Source: an uncultured Gellertiella sp. (GTDB lineage Bacteria; Pseudomonadota; Alphaproteobacteria; Rhizobiales; Rhizobiaceae). Taken from it: a stretch of 64,000 nucleotides of DNA. The notes below the pieces were generated by a model. That model ran no database searches and was not told where the DNA came from. It saw nothing but the letters and a program-made list of their open reading frames with translations. Each line of letters starts with the position of its first letter. Within the stretch, counting starts at the first letter, position 1. The DNA is taken from NCBI RefSeq assembly GCF_963457605.1, contig NZ_OY735139.1, positions 558,001 through 622,000 on the forward strand, read 5' to 3'. Both the position numbers and the translations under genes were made by a program. Positions 8,268 through 16,883 of this stretch are shown here, piece by piece.

Positions 8268-9370
8268 CGGGCTTGTCCCCTTGCATGCTGATCCCCGGTC
8301 AGATGGTCGGGAATGGCGAAGGGTTCCAGCCGCGTGCCGAGCGGCAGCGGATCGGGATCGACCAGCACGGTGGAGCCGGAAAGCGCCACCCGGTATTTCG
8401 AGATGCGCTCGCGAAACGGCGCGGGCGAGCAGCCGTCTTCCAGCCGGTACTGATAGCCATGCCAGGGGCAGGTGGCAAAGCCGAGCACGATCTTGCCCTC
8501 GCCCACCGGACCGTTCTGGTGCGAGCAGACATTCGACAGCGCCGACAAGCCGCCCTTCCAGCGAAACACCGCAATCCGCTCGCCGCCGGGTGTCGCGCCG
8601 AGGATGGCGCGACCCTCGGGGATCTCGCTGACATCGCCGACAGCAATCCAGCCCTCCAGCCCTGCATCCTCATGTCCCGCGACGGGGGATGCCGCCCGGT
8701 CGGCTGCCGCTTCCCGCCCACCGGCCAGAAGATGCAGCACCGCCACCACGCTTGCCCCGCCCAGCACCAGAAAGGCGAGAGAGAGGCTGTGCCGGTCGAT
8801 GAGCGCCCCCAGCCCGACATGCAGGACGGCGCTGGCATAGCCGAGATAGATGCCCATGTGGATGGCCTTCCACAGCGGCGGGGTCAGGAAGGACAGCCAG
8901 AAATCATGGCTGGTCGCCGCCAGCACCGCCAGCATCACCAGCGCAAACATTCCGAACAGCTCGAAGGGAAAGCCGACAAGATGGCCAAAGCTGGTATTGC
9001 TGGTGAAAAGCGCCAGAAGCGTCGGGGTGGGACTGAAGGCGAAATACCAGCCGAGCACATGCCAGCCATGGGTTGCCGCCACCAGCGCCGTCATCACCCC
9101 GAAATGGCGGCGATTGTAGAGCACCGGCAGAAACCGCGTATCGAGCCGGGCCAGCGGCCCGATGCCAAGAATGAAACTCAGCATCAGGAAGGCGAGCGAC
9201 CCGAAGGCCCGGAACCAGCGGGTCGGCTCATCGGTCGCGGCAAGTGCCGCAGAGACCAGCGGCCCGACCTTCAGGAACAGCAGCAGATAGAGGCCGATGG
9301 CGACAAGCAGCACCGCATCATAGACAAGCTTGGTGCGGTTCCACAGCACCGGACGATAGGCCACACTCAT
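8264..9370 (-). CDS. Ferric-reductase-like membrane protein fused to a Rieske [2Fe-2S] domain
   Basis: The first about 230 residues of this 368-residue protein hold six or more membrane helices with histidines (for example ATHGWHVLGWYF, SHDFWLSF, MGIYLGYASAVLHVGLG), as in ferric-reductase-like haem-binding proteins. The C-terminal part carries the Rieske motif C-x-H (NVCSHQNG) and C-x-x-H (ATCPWHGYQYRL), around residues 280-305, which ligates a [2Fe-2S] cluster. It should pass electrons across or along the inner membrane. It overlaps both neighbours by 4 nt, placing it centrally in a four-gene operon (9830 to 7509). Confidence 0.85.
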   Translation of the reverse strand: MSVAYRPVLWNRTKLVYDAVLLVAIGLYLLLFLKVGPLVSAALAATDEPTRWFRAFGSLAFLMLSFILGIGPLARLDTRFLPVLYNRRHFGVMTALVAATHGWHVLGWYFAFSPTPTLLALFTSNTSFGHLVGFPFELFGMFALVMLAVLAATSHDFWLSFLTPPLWKAIHMGIYLGYASAVLHVGLGALIDRHSLSLAFLVLGGASVVAVLHLLAGGREAAADRAASPVAGHEDAGLEGWIAVGDVSEIPEGRAILGATPGGERIAVFRWKGGLSALSNVCSHQNGPVGEGKIVLGFATCPWHGYQYRLEDGCSPAPFRERISKYRVALSGSTVLVDPDPLPLGTRLEPFAIPDHLTGDQHARGQAR

Positions 9371-9612
9371 GGCTTTGCCCCGGCTTCAGCTGGCGCGCCC
9401 AAAGGCTGCGCGGGCGCAGTCAGGGACCGCGCGGGCGCAGTCGGGGACAGCGCGGGCGCAGTCGGGGACAGCGCGGGCGATTCGAGCAGAACGGCGGGGG
9501 CATCGGGCGACAGTTTCGGCTGGCTGGCAAAGGCCGCAAGCAGGATCACCGGCAGCAGCACGGCAAGAAGGGTCCAGATCCGCGCATGGGCGCGGCGATG
9601 CCTCACCTGCAT
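9367..9612 (-). CDS. Small membrane protein with short Pro/Ala repeats
   Basis: This 81-residue protein has a basic N-terminus, one helix (LLAVLLPVILLAAFA) and a low-complexity tail containing repeated LSPTAPA units encoded by 21-bp DNA repeats. Its stop overlaps the start of the Rieske gene by 4 nt and its start overlaps the upstream gene by 10 nt, which supports it as a real gene. It is probably a small accessory subunit of the membrane complex; no family was recognised. Confidence 0.65.
   Translation of the reverse strand: MQVRHRRAHARIWTLLAVLLPVILLAAFASQPKLSPDAPAVLLESPALSPTAPALSPTAPARSLTAPAQPLGAPAEAGAKP
9408..9480. repeat. 21-bp tandem repeat, 3.5 copies, inside a coding region
   Basis: Units starting GCGCGGGCGCAGTC repeat at 9408, 9429, 9450 and 9471 (partial). 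Because the unit is a multiple of three, copy-number change would lengthen or shorten the Pro/Ala tail of the small membrane protein without a frameshift. Confidence 0.85.
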
Positions 9613-9830
9613 GCCCGCCCCCTCTCCCGCTCGAGCTTCACCCAGCGCCAGACCACCAGCGGCCAGAGCAGCACGATTCCCGGCACCAGCAAGGGCCGGA
9701 CCGCATAGGCATGATGCGCCGCCGGATCCACCCGGTCAAACCCGACCAGCAGAAACGCCACAGCCACCAGCAGGCCAGGCACGCCCCAGACCGAAAGCCC
9801 GACCACGACAGGGTCCCCCGCAAATCCCAT
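9603..9830 (-). CDS. Small two-helix membrane protein, first gene of the Rieske operon
   Basis: This 75-residue protein starts at ATG 9830 (MGFAGDPVVVGLSVWG), which has a good ribosome site (AGAGGGG). It has two hydrophobic helices (VVVGLSVWGVPGLLVAVAFLLVGF and AVRPLLVPGIVLLWPLVVW) and a basic tail. A longer frame to 9995 is not preferred because the extra residues are not membrane-like and have no ribosome site. It overlaps the next gene by 10 nt. Family not recognised; it is likely a structural subunit. Confidence 0.65.
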   Translation of the reverse strand: MGFAGDPVVVGLSVWGVPGLLVAVAFLLVGFDRVDPAAHHAYAVRPLLVPGIVLLWPLVVWRWVKLERERGRACR

Positions 9831-10199
9831 CCATCCGCCCCTCTGCAAACCTGCACCGCATGCCCGGCAATGACCGCTCGTGTCAATATCTAAGCCATTA
9901 TGCCGGACCAATGCCAGCGGGCCGCAGGAGCCGGCTGTGCATAAGCGATAATTATGATGGGGAGTGAGCAGGGTCGACGTAAATGCTTCCGCCAACCGAT
10001 CCGCGAAAGGCCATGGACAAGCACATGATCAGGGACTGCCTGACCTCGCTGGGAACCGCTCTCCAGATCCCGCATCCATCATGACTGGAAGCGAATTTAC
10101 CCGTGCGACCGCGTGCGACTTCCCGTCTCACGGTCTCACGAAAAACCGGTCGCACGTTTCGCAAGCGAAACGATAACCGGTTGAATTCATTAAGGAAAA
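9831..10199. other. Intergenic region between the Rieske operon and the island
   Basis: No protein-like frame is visible on either strand. An inverted repeat around 10135-10180 (ACCGGTCGCAC...CGATAACCGGTT) is present. The segment probably holds the operon promoter and the original chromosomal flank of tRNA-Lys. Confidence 0.45.
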
Positions 10200-10249
<50 letters not shown>

Positions 10250-10524
10250 GGGTGTTGTTTCTTATCCACACTATTTTTGCTGCCCTTGTCAACATAGTTG
10301 ACTTCTCAAGGGCTTACAAGACAAGTCTTTTTGACATTCGAGTTGGTCATTCTATCTATCTTTGTAAACTTTTTTTGATGTGATTTAGAGCTGAGTTTCC
10401 AAATCACATGTGATTTGACTGCTGACAGACTGAAAAACATGGGTCTAGGGATGGACAGTCGCTCTGATCGCGGTCACCATTTTTTCAGTAGACAGTTTTC
10501 AGGATCACCAAATGCCATCTGAAC
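10250..10524. other. Left end of the island, non-coding
   Basis: This AT-richer segment has no supportable gene. It contains a DnaA-box-like TTATCCACA (10262-10270) and the 17-bp sequence GTGATTTGACTGCTGAC (10410-10426), both of which also occur near the right end of the island (60939-60947 and 61030-61046). Confidence 0.6.
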
Positions 10525-11204
10525 TGTTGGTTTTCACGCGGAACTGAGCCGGTTTTTCCACCGAGAAGTGAGCCACCTCTGAGTATGGTTTTCTGATCAG
10601 GGTTTGGTCAAGGGATTGGCTTTTTCTCCTCTCTTGTGTGCTGCGGCAGCCGAGCTGGCTTTAAAGCGGAAGCTGTCGTTCCCGGTTTCCAGTTCGATGG
10701 TCGAGAAGATATGGCAACGATGGGTCAAACGATCGAGCAGGGCGGTCGTCATCTTGGCGTCGCCGAAGACGGTTGCCCATTCGCTGAAGCTGAGGTTGGT
10801 GGTGATCACCACGCTGGTCCGCTCGTAGAGCTTGCTCAACAGGTGGAAGAGCAGCGCTCCGCCGGACGCGCTGAAGGGAAGATATCCCAGTTCGTCCAGG
10901 ATCAGCAGATCGAGGCGAACCAGCGTCTCGGCGATCTGGCCTGCCTTGCCTTTGGCCTTCTCCTGTTCGAGAGCATTGACCAGTTCGATGGTCGAGAAGA
11001 AGCGGACCTTTCGGCGATGATGCTCGATGGCCTGGATTCCGAGAGCGGTCGCGACATGCGTTTTGCCAGTGCCAGGGCCACCGATAAGGACAACGTTCTG
11101 CGCCCCATCCATGAACTCGCATCGGTACAGTTGGCGCACGGTGGCCTCGTTGATCTCGCTGGCGGTGAAGTCGAAGCCGGAGATGTCTTTGTACGCAGGA
11201 AAGC
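10525..11204 (-). mobile_element. IS21 fragment (terminal repeat plus 3' part of istB)
   Basis: This is a near-identical partial copy of the intact IS21 at 54616-57117. It contains the end beginning TGTTGGTTTTCACGCGG and the istB gene from its stop (10597) to codon about 72, where identity ends abruptly at 11204. The IstB ATP-binding motifs remain ([21 protein letters not shown]), but the N-terminus is gone. Compared with the 54.7-kb copy it has a 15-bp insertion near the 3' end that repeats five residues (FSTIE) found earlier in the protein. Confidence 0.85.
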
Positions 11205-11368
11205 CTTCGAGCGCGCCCAACGCTGAAGCTGCGGCTTCGATTGACGCCTCTCATCCGTCCAGGTGCTGAAGGAAAAGGACAGGTTGGCTACCAGCACATC
11301 GTACATGGATCGTCATATGGTCGATAGGCTTGGATGGCGTTTGTCCCGGTTGTGGCCGCAGGACCTCG
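11205..11368. other. Short segment of unknown origin between two IS21 fragments
   Basis: The sequence between the two istB fragments matches neither. It is open in one minus frame but has no recognisable protein signature; it is probably debris from another insertion event. Confidence 0.4.
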
Positions 11369-12323
11369 AGCCTTCATATGATAGGCGATGGAGCGGACCT
11401 CCCGCTCGGCCGTCTCTGCCTTGAGGAGCTGTGACAGGATGGGCATGGCGGCTTCGAAGGCAGGTGAGCCCTGTTCCGTCAGCTCCCCGACGGCTTGGGC
11501 CATGCCGTGCATCTTCAGTTGCCGCAGCATGATGATAATGGCTCCGCTTGCAGGATTATGACGCATGGCGGACCTCCGTCTTTCTCAAGGTGTCGTAGCG
11601 TTCGACATTGGCCTTCGGCTCGTTACTGAGCACGAGCGCCTGGGGTGCAGTGATTGTCGGCGGCGTGAAGGATTTGCCGTCAACCAGGCGATGGAGCAGG
11701 TTGAGGATATGGGTCTTGGTCGGAACACCTGAGGTCAGGGCCATCTCGACGGCCGAGAGCACGGCCTGTTCGTCGTGCTGCAGGACAAGGGCAAGGATGT
11801 CGACCATTTCCCTGTCTCCGCCGGGCTTCTTCAGGAGATGAAGCTGCAAGGTCCTGAAGGCTTCCGGAAGCTCCGTGAAGGGAGCGCCGTTGCGAAGGGC
11901 ACCGGGCTTGCGCTGGACGACAGCCAGATAGTGCCGCCAGTCATAGACGGTTTGGCCCGGCCCTTCATGCGACCGGCTGAAGATGCGCTGATGCTGGCAT
12001 ACGATCTGGCCTTCTGCTGCGATCACCAGCCGATCCGGATAGACCCTGAGGCTGACAGGTCGATTGGCGAAGGATGCAGGGACGCTATAGCGGTTCCGCT
12101 CCAGATGGACGAGACAGGTCGGTGATACCCGCTTGGTGTATTCGACAAATCCATCAAAAGACCGGGTGACCGGCATGAGAGCCTGAGCCTCTTCTGCCCA
12201 GATGTCGGCGATGCTGCCGCGCATTTGGCCGTGCGGTGTCATTGCCCAGAATGCCTTGCAGCGCTCTTCCAGCCAGTCGTTCAGGTCACCAAGCGTGGCA
12301 AAGCGGGGAATGGGCTGCCAGAG
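11369..12323 (-). pseudogene. Second IS21 copy: istA C-terminal part and istB N-terminal part
   Basis: A divergent IS21 relative supplies the last about 250 residues of the IstA transposase (LWQPIPRFATLGDLNDWLEE..., ending at 11556) and, overlapping it, the first 66 residues of IstB (from ATG 11566 to YHMKA). Both are truncated: istA is cut at 12323 by a 105-bp repeat and istB at 11369. The order and overlap (istA stop inside the istB start) are the same as in the intact 54.6-kb element. Confidence 0.8.
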
Positions 12324-12428
12324 TGCATATTTCGGAATTACGGGACAGCAGTTTCACTAAATCGCGGACAGTTGTTTCACTAATTCCGGGACAGGTGCTT
12401 GAGGTCGATTTTCGCTTGCCTTGTTGAC
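12324..12428. repeat. 105-bp IS-end-like repeat, copy 1
   Basis: Sequence from TGCATATTTCGG to CTTGCCTTGTTGAC is identical, except for one base, to 54511-54615. It contains repeated internal blocks (GTTTCACTAA twice, GGACAG several times), as found at IS21-family termini with multiple transposase sites. Both copies interrupt something on one side (istA here, the MFS gene at 54.5 kb), so it behaves as a solo transposon end. Confidence 0.8.
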
Positions 12429-13273
12429 GTCATGATGGATTGATTTCGGTGTTTTCAACGCCGGTCAAGTGGGTTGGAGTTTTCTGCCGCCGCATGCTGT
12501 CGCCCTCGAGTGTAATGCGGTGGGCATTGTGGATTATCCGATCAAGGATTGCGTCTGCAATGGTCGGCTCCCCTATCATGCCGCGCCTTGGAATGCCACC
12601 AAATACGCGGAAAGCATGGTTGTGGGCGTCGAACAGCATCTCGTGGGTCTGCAGAAGATAGGCGCGGACGATGAACGCCCTGGAATAGCTGAGCTTGGCA
12701 TGCGCGACCTGCAGCTTGGTGCGTTCATTGCCGATAATCGCCCAGTCTTCCGACCAGTCGAACTGGAAAGCCTCGCCTGGTTCGAAGCTCAGCGGAACGA
12801 AGGTGCCACGTCCTGTCGTCTGCATCTGCCGGTGCAGGTCAGCCTTCCATTCCCGAGCAAAAGCCGCAACACGGTTATAGGAGCCGTCATAGCCCAGACT
12901 GATCAAATCGGCATGCAGCTGCTTCATCGTGCGATTCTGCTTGCGGGGCTTCTTCGCCTCTGTCCGCAGCCACGCGGTGAGCCGATCCGCAAACGGATCG
13001 AGCTTGCTTGGCCGCTCAGGCAGCTTGAATTTTGGCTCCACGCCGTCAAGGCGCAGGTATTTGCGGATGGTATTCCGGGACAAGCCCGTCCGTCGGGCGA
13101 TCTCGCGGATCGATAGTTGCTCGCGAAAGTGCCAGCGCCGGATAACGCTTAGTAATGCCATGTCGATCACTCCCATGTCCCCCGCGCAAACGCCACGAGG
13201 GAAGTTGAAACATGGGTCAATTCTCAATGGAAATATTCGCTAACGCCGGGTCACTTCTCAGTGGAAACCAACA
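12429..13273 (-). mobile_element. Internally deleted IS21 with istA fused to istB tail
   Basis: The right terminus (reading TGTTGGTTTCCACTGAG on the minus strand, ending 13273) and the first about 215 residues of IstA are present, including the helix-turn-helix ([19 protein letters not shown]) and the start of the DDE domain ([12 protein letters not shown]). The frame then passes, at about 12580, straight into the C-terminus of an IstB protein ([23 protein letters not shown]). The middle of the element, including most catalytic residues and the ATPase, is gone. Confidence 0.8.
12430..13161 (-). pseudogene. IstA N-terminus fused in frame to IstB C-terminus
   Basis: The most IstA-like start is ATG 13161 ([10 protein letters not shown]), although the frame extends to 13227. 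The product would keep DNA-binding but no complete DDE triad, so it cannot transpose; it could at most bind IS21 ends. The junction [16 protein letters not shown] is where IstA and IstB homology meet. Confidence 0.75.
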
Positions 13274-13464
13274 CATGGCCAAGCCTCGCCATCCGGAACA
13301 CCGTAACGTCATGGCTTGGTATGGTCGCCGCTTCGAGGCCGACGATATCGACACGGCCACCATAACCGAACGAATGGCCAAACTCGCGCGAAGACGAACC
13401 CTCGGCAAAGCCGCATTCGCCAAAAGCCAGGACAGGCATCACTGACACGAAAATATCGAACCTG

Positions 13465-13759
13465 CGGCCTTCACCGGAGGGTTACGTTGCGGCCATTCGT
13501 GAGGCGATGAGGAAGGTGGCATCTGAACGCCGCCGCTTCGGCTATCGCCGCATCCACGTCATGCTGGATCGCCAGGGTATCGTCATGAACCTGAAGAAGC
13601 TTCGTCGTCTTTATCGGGAAGAGAAGCTGACGGTGCGCAAGCGTGGTGGCCGAAAGCGGGCCTTAGGAACGAGACGTCCTCCGGCGCTGCCGTCACGACC
13701 AAACGAGCGCTGGAGCCTGGACTTCGTCAGCGACGCCTTCACTGACGGTCGGCGGTTTA
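13465..13759 (+). pseudogene. IS3-family orfB, 5' fragment
   Basis: The frame encodes IREAMRKVASERRRFGYRRIHVMLDRQG and then PSRPNERWSLDFVSDAFTDGRRF, the start of an IS3-family (IS407-like) DDE transposase, including its first Asp region. It stops being homologous at 13759, where an IS5 is inserted at a TA dinucleotide; the frame resumes at 15763. Upstream (13274-13460) an open frame (KPRHPEHRNVMAWYGRRFEAD) could be further IS-derived sequence, but I cannot name it. Confidence 0.8.
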
Positions 13760-13775
13760 GGTGACCGACTCATAA

Positions 13776-14934
13776 TACGGTTCCTCACTGATCAGAACCC
13801 ATTTGCCCATTCTCTTTGTCCGATGGACATGATCCGCCATGGCTGGCTTTCGAGCTTGCGCCAAGCATGGCAGCAATGAGCAACAATATCGTCATAGGAT
13901 TTGAAGACGCGGTTTGAGAGCCAGTTGTCGCGCATGAAGAGCCAGAGGTTTTCCACCGGGTTCAGCTCTGGCGACTTCGGCGGCAGGGGCAGGATCGAGA
14001 TATTGCCGGGGATGACGAGATTATTGGACATGTGCCAGCCCGCCTGATCCATAATGAGGATGGCATGCGCACCATCGGCCACCTGCCGTGAGATTTCAGC
14101 CAGGTGCTGGGTCATGGCGTGAGTATCACACCAGGGCATGACCAAGGCCGCTGCCTTTCCGAGCTTTGGGCAGATGGCACCGAAGATGGAGGCCGAGCGG
14201 GTTCGCTGGTCGTGTGGTGCAGATGGCCTTGATCCCTGCTTTGCCCAGCGGCGGGTGATCTTGTTCTTTTGACCAATCCGGGCCTCGTCCTGATACCAGA
14301 TTTCTATTCGTTTCCCTTGAGCGGCAACGCTTGTGATCTCTGCCACTGCGGCGGGGAAGTTTTTTTAAAATCCTCAATGGCTTGAGGGTCCTGCGCATGA
14401 TGCTTGGGGCGGGCAGCGAGCTTGCGGTAACCCATGGCGCGCACCTCCCGGCTGAGCGTCTGTTCGCTCACCGAGACACGGAACTCCTCCCACAGCCATT
14501 GGGCCAGATCGCACAGACGTCAGCGCACGACACCGTCGAGATAGGGCGTCGGTCCCCGTTCGATGGCCTTTGCCAGGGCCGCCCGCTGAACATCGTTCAG
14601 CAGTGACCTGGGGCCAGGAGCCTTGCCATCGATCAGCCCGTCAGGCCCATTCGTATTGAACCGCATGACCCAGTCCCGCACGATCTGACGAGTGACGTTG
14701 CCAAGCCGTGCAGCATCCGAGCGCGAACCTCCATCATAGATAAGGGCAAGCGCCAGCAACCGACGAGCCTGAGCCGCATGCTTGCTCTGGCGAGCCAGAC
14801 GTCGAAGACCCTCGGCATCAAAATCTGCCCGCAATGAAATTCCTGTGCGCATCCAACACCTCCGGTTTGCACCAGAGATTCAGATTCTCCGCCTTTTGAA
14901 AAGCAAAATGAGTCACGATCAGTGAGAAGCCGTA
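13776..14934 (-). mobile_element. IS630-family element nested in the IS5
   Basis: Imperfect terminal repeats TACGGTTCCTCACTGATC (left) and TACGGCTTCTCACTGATC (right, minus strand) bound 1159 bp, flanked by TAA on both sides (13773-13775, 14935-14937), consistent with insertion at TA. The transposase is on the minus strand in two parts. Confidence 0.8.
13792..14852 (-). pseudogene. IS630 transposase with stop codon and frame change
   Basis: The N-terminal part (14852 to 14520) is the helix-turn-helix region (RSDAARLGNVTRQIVRDWVMRF). An in-frame TGA at 14520 replaces what is expected to be Trp (GVVR-stop-RLCDLAQWL). Further on, an A7 run (about 14364-14372) separates the two frames; in IS630 relatives such runs can support programmed frameshifting. 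The C-terminal part (14346-13792) keeps the DDE signature (IWYQDEARIG, ILIMDQAGWH, PELNPVENLW). The nonsense codon makes this copy probably inactive. Confidence 0.75.
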
Positions 14935-15700
14935 TAAGAACGCAACCAAATACGGATTGAAGCGAGCTGGACGGATGCGAGGAAATTGTCGTCGCGTTTG
15001 TCATATCGCGTTGCGATGGCTCTGAAGTGTTTGAGTTTGTTAAAGAACCTTTCAACGGCATTGCGCTGTTTGTAAAGCTAGGGACTGAACACCGGAATAT
15101 TGACCCTGTTTGGCATGGGGCGAATACATCCCCATGCTCCACGGGCTTTGAGGCCCTGACGAAGGGCATCGCTGTCATAGGCGCGATCAGCAAGAAGGAT
15201 GTTTCCGGGTTTGACGGTGTCGAACATGTCGACTGCCGAACGCCCGTCATGGGCTTGGCCCGCCGTCAACTTGAGTAGGATCGGACGCCCGTCGCCATCA
15301 ACGAGTGCATGGATTTTGGTCGTCAGCCCGCCGCGCGAACGACCCATGCAACTGGATCGCACTGTTTTTTTTGGCCGTTAGCAGCATGTTGATGAACGCG
15401 GATCGACGAACTATCGATCATTTGGATGTCTCCATCATAAGCCTCTGAAATTGCGCTGAGAATACGCGCCCAGTGACCAGCATGACGCCACCTGTTGAAG
15501 CGATTGACGCAGGTCGTATAAGGGCCATAACGAGCCGGAATATCAGCCCAAGGCGCACCTGTCCTCAATCGCCAGAAGATTCCGTTCAACACCCGCCGAT
15601 CATCAACGCGTGCCTTACCACGCACCTTCGTCGGAAGAAGAGGCTCAATCACCGACCACTCAAAATCCGTCAAATCGAACCGCGCCATCACTGCCTCCAA
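14935..15700 (-). pseudogene. IS5-family transposase, two frames and a stop codon
   Basis: The first frame (15700 to 15323) gives MARFDLTDFEWSVIEPLLP and the DSSSIRVHQHA segment; the second (15362 to 15078) gives GRSRGGLTTKIHALVDGDGRP and LLADRAYDSD. The overlap suggests the programmed frameshift usual for IS427-type elements. An in-frame TAG at 15078 precedes the conserved LYKQRNAVERFFNKLKHFR segment, and the C-terminus is separated by the nested IS630. The same transposase start occurs at 46.8 kb. Confidence 0.8.
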
Positions 15701-15762
15701 ATCAATCCAGGAAGTGAATCACAATCCATTCAAAACAAAAACTATTTTATGGGTATGTGACC

Positions 15763-15990
15763 TAGGGTGCTGGCGGTCGTCGACGACTTCATGCCCGCAG
15801 TGCCATTGCGGAATGGGCCGACGACTACAACAATTTCCGGCCCCATTCATCGCTCGGATACCAGACCCCGGCGGGCGATGCCGAGATCATCGCCGTAACC
15901 GGCTCCAACACTACGCAATGTGGAAGCTTCGCGTTTCCGCCGGTTGCTCCCATCGCGTCATTTGGCGTATCAAAAAAACCCGAGGCTCTC
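15763..15990 (+). pseudogene. IS3-family orfB, 3' fragment
   Basis: The frame continues from the 13.7-kb fragment (TTTA/GGGTGCTGG gives RRFRVLAVVDDF), then jumps by an internal deletion and frame change to HARSAIAEWADDYNNFRPHSSLGYQTP, the third catalytic region and C-terminus of the same IS3 transposase type. About 130 central residues are missing. Confidence 0.75.
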
Positions 15991-16004
15991 ATCGCAGTCG
16001 GATG

Positions 16005-16168
16005 AAACTTCAGTGGCAGGTCAACTGGTTGAACCACCGATGGCTTTCGGAGCCACTCGGAATTATTCCACCTAACGAGGCCGAAGAACGATGCAGTGCC
16101 ATGCTGGACGAACCAGCCGTGGCCGCATAACCTGATCCAAATGGTCTCCGACAAGGCCGCGGCGGTTC
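16005..16168 (+). pseudogene. IS3-family transposase C-terminal remnant and IS end
   Basis: The frame WLNHRWLSEPLGIIPPNEAEERCSAMLDEP, with stop at 16130, matches the C-terminus of another IS3-family orfB (DWFNNRRLLEPIGNIPPAEAE type). It is followed by sequence resembling the IS right end (ccgcggcggttca, to 16168). It directly precedes the biosynthetic cluster. Confidence 0.65.
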
Positions 16169-16208
16169 AATATACCCTGCAATCCGGAAACATAAGGGAT
16201 ATGGAGCA

Positions 16209-16877
16209 GTGACTGTTAGAAACGATGTTTTTCTGGCGCAATCAATTTGCAATAATTTCCCAAAAATAGCTGTGGTCAGATACGCCCATCAAGTATCAAT
16301 TGAGCAGTATTCTATTTTGCCCCTAAATCTGCGTGTCGCAGCGCTTTCACGGAAAGCCTCATTTCTTGCCGGGCGGCAGGCCGCGGCAGAGGCGATGATG
16401 GCCCTGGATTGCCCGGCGACCAGTCTTGCCACTGGTCCGGATCGCGCACCTTTATGGCCTAATGGGATCACGGGCAGCATCAGCCACGCCTTTCCCGTGG
16501 CCGTTGCGGCTGTCGCCCGCACGTCACAATGGCGCAGCCTCGGCATTGATGTGGAGGTCATTCAGAGTGACGGCCAGACGGAAGCGCTGGTGCCGAAGAT
16601 TGTCCTTGCGCAGGAGGCGGAACTGGCGGGGCGGTATTTCGCTTCCGGAACGGCGGCAACCCTGATTTTTTCGGCCAAGGAAGCCATTTACAAGGCCGCG
16701 CCCAGAGGGCTTCAAAGGGCTCTGCGATTTGACAGTGCCATACTGCAATCGGTCGGTTCAGATCATCTCGACTTTTGCCTGACGCCGCAGCTGGACTATT
16801 TCGGTCTCTCGGTTCTATCGGTTTATTTTGAAGTGATGGATACGCATGTGCTGACCTTGTGTGCCATTTCCGGCTGA
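16209..16877 (+). CDS. 4'-phosphopantetheinyl transferase (EntD/Sfp type)
   Basis: This enzyme moves phosphopantetheine from CoA to a serine of carrier proteins. The family motifs are present: RAPLWPNGITGSISH (residues 79-93), GIDVE (112-116, metal-binding Asp114 and Glu116) and FSAKEAIYK (154-162). At 222 residues the length is normal for the short EntD-like class. The start is GTG at 16209; it lies only about 40 bp after an IS3 end, so the native promoter or first codons may have been replaced. It most likely activates the carrier proteins at 22126, 44613 and the C-terminal domain of the 33903 gene. It converges on the FMN reductase gene 6 nt downstream. Confidence 0.88.
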   Translation: MTVRNDVFLAQSICNNFPKIAVVRYAHQVSIEQYSILPLNLRVAALSRKASFLAGRQAAAEAMMALDCPATSLATGPDRAPLWPNGITGSISHAFPVAVAAVARTSQWRSLGIDVEVIQSDGQTEALVPKIVLAQEAELAGRYFASGTAATLIFSAKEAIYKAAPRGLQRALRFDSAILQSVGSDHLDFCLTPQLDYFGLSVLSVYFEVMDTHVLTLCAISG

Positions 16878-16883
16878 ACGACC

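Larger units (their letters stand above)
13760..15762 (-). mobile_element. IS5-family element (IS427-like), split by an IS630
   Basis: Ends are GGTGACC (13760) and GGTATGTGACC (15762), with the target TA duplicated at 13758-13759 and 15763-15764. Removing the nested IS630 (13776-14934) and one copy of TAA gives an element of about 840 bp whose transposase would end in WLRSYESVT and stop, as expected for this family. Confidence 0.8.

Noticed and set aside
8273..9967. A 564-codon plus-strand frame across the Rieske operon
   Set aside because: It is antisense to four overlapping genes with clear motifs and couplings; its composition is Arg/Gln/Pro-rich shadow sequence.
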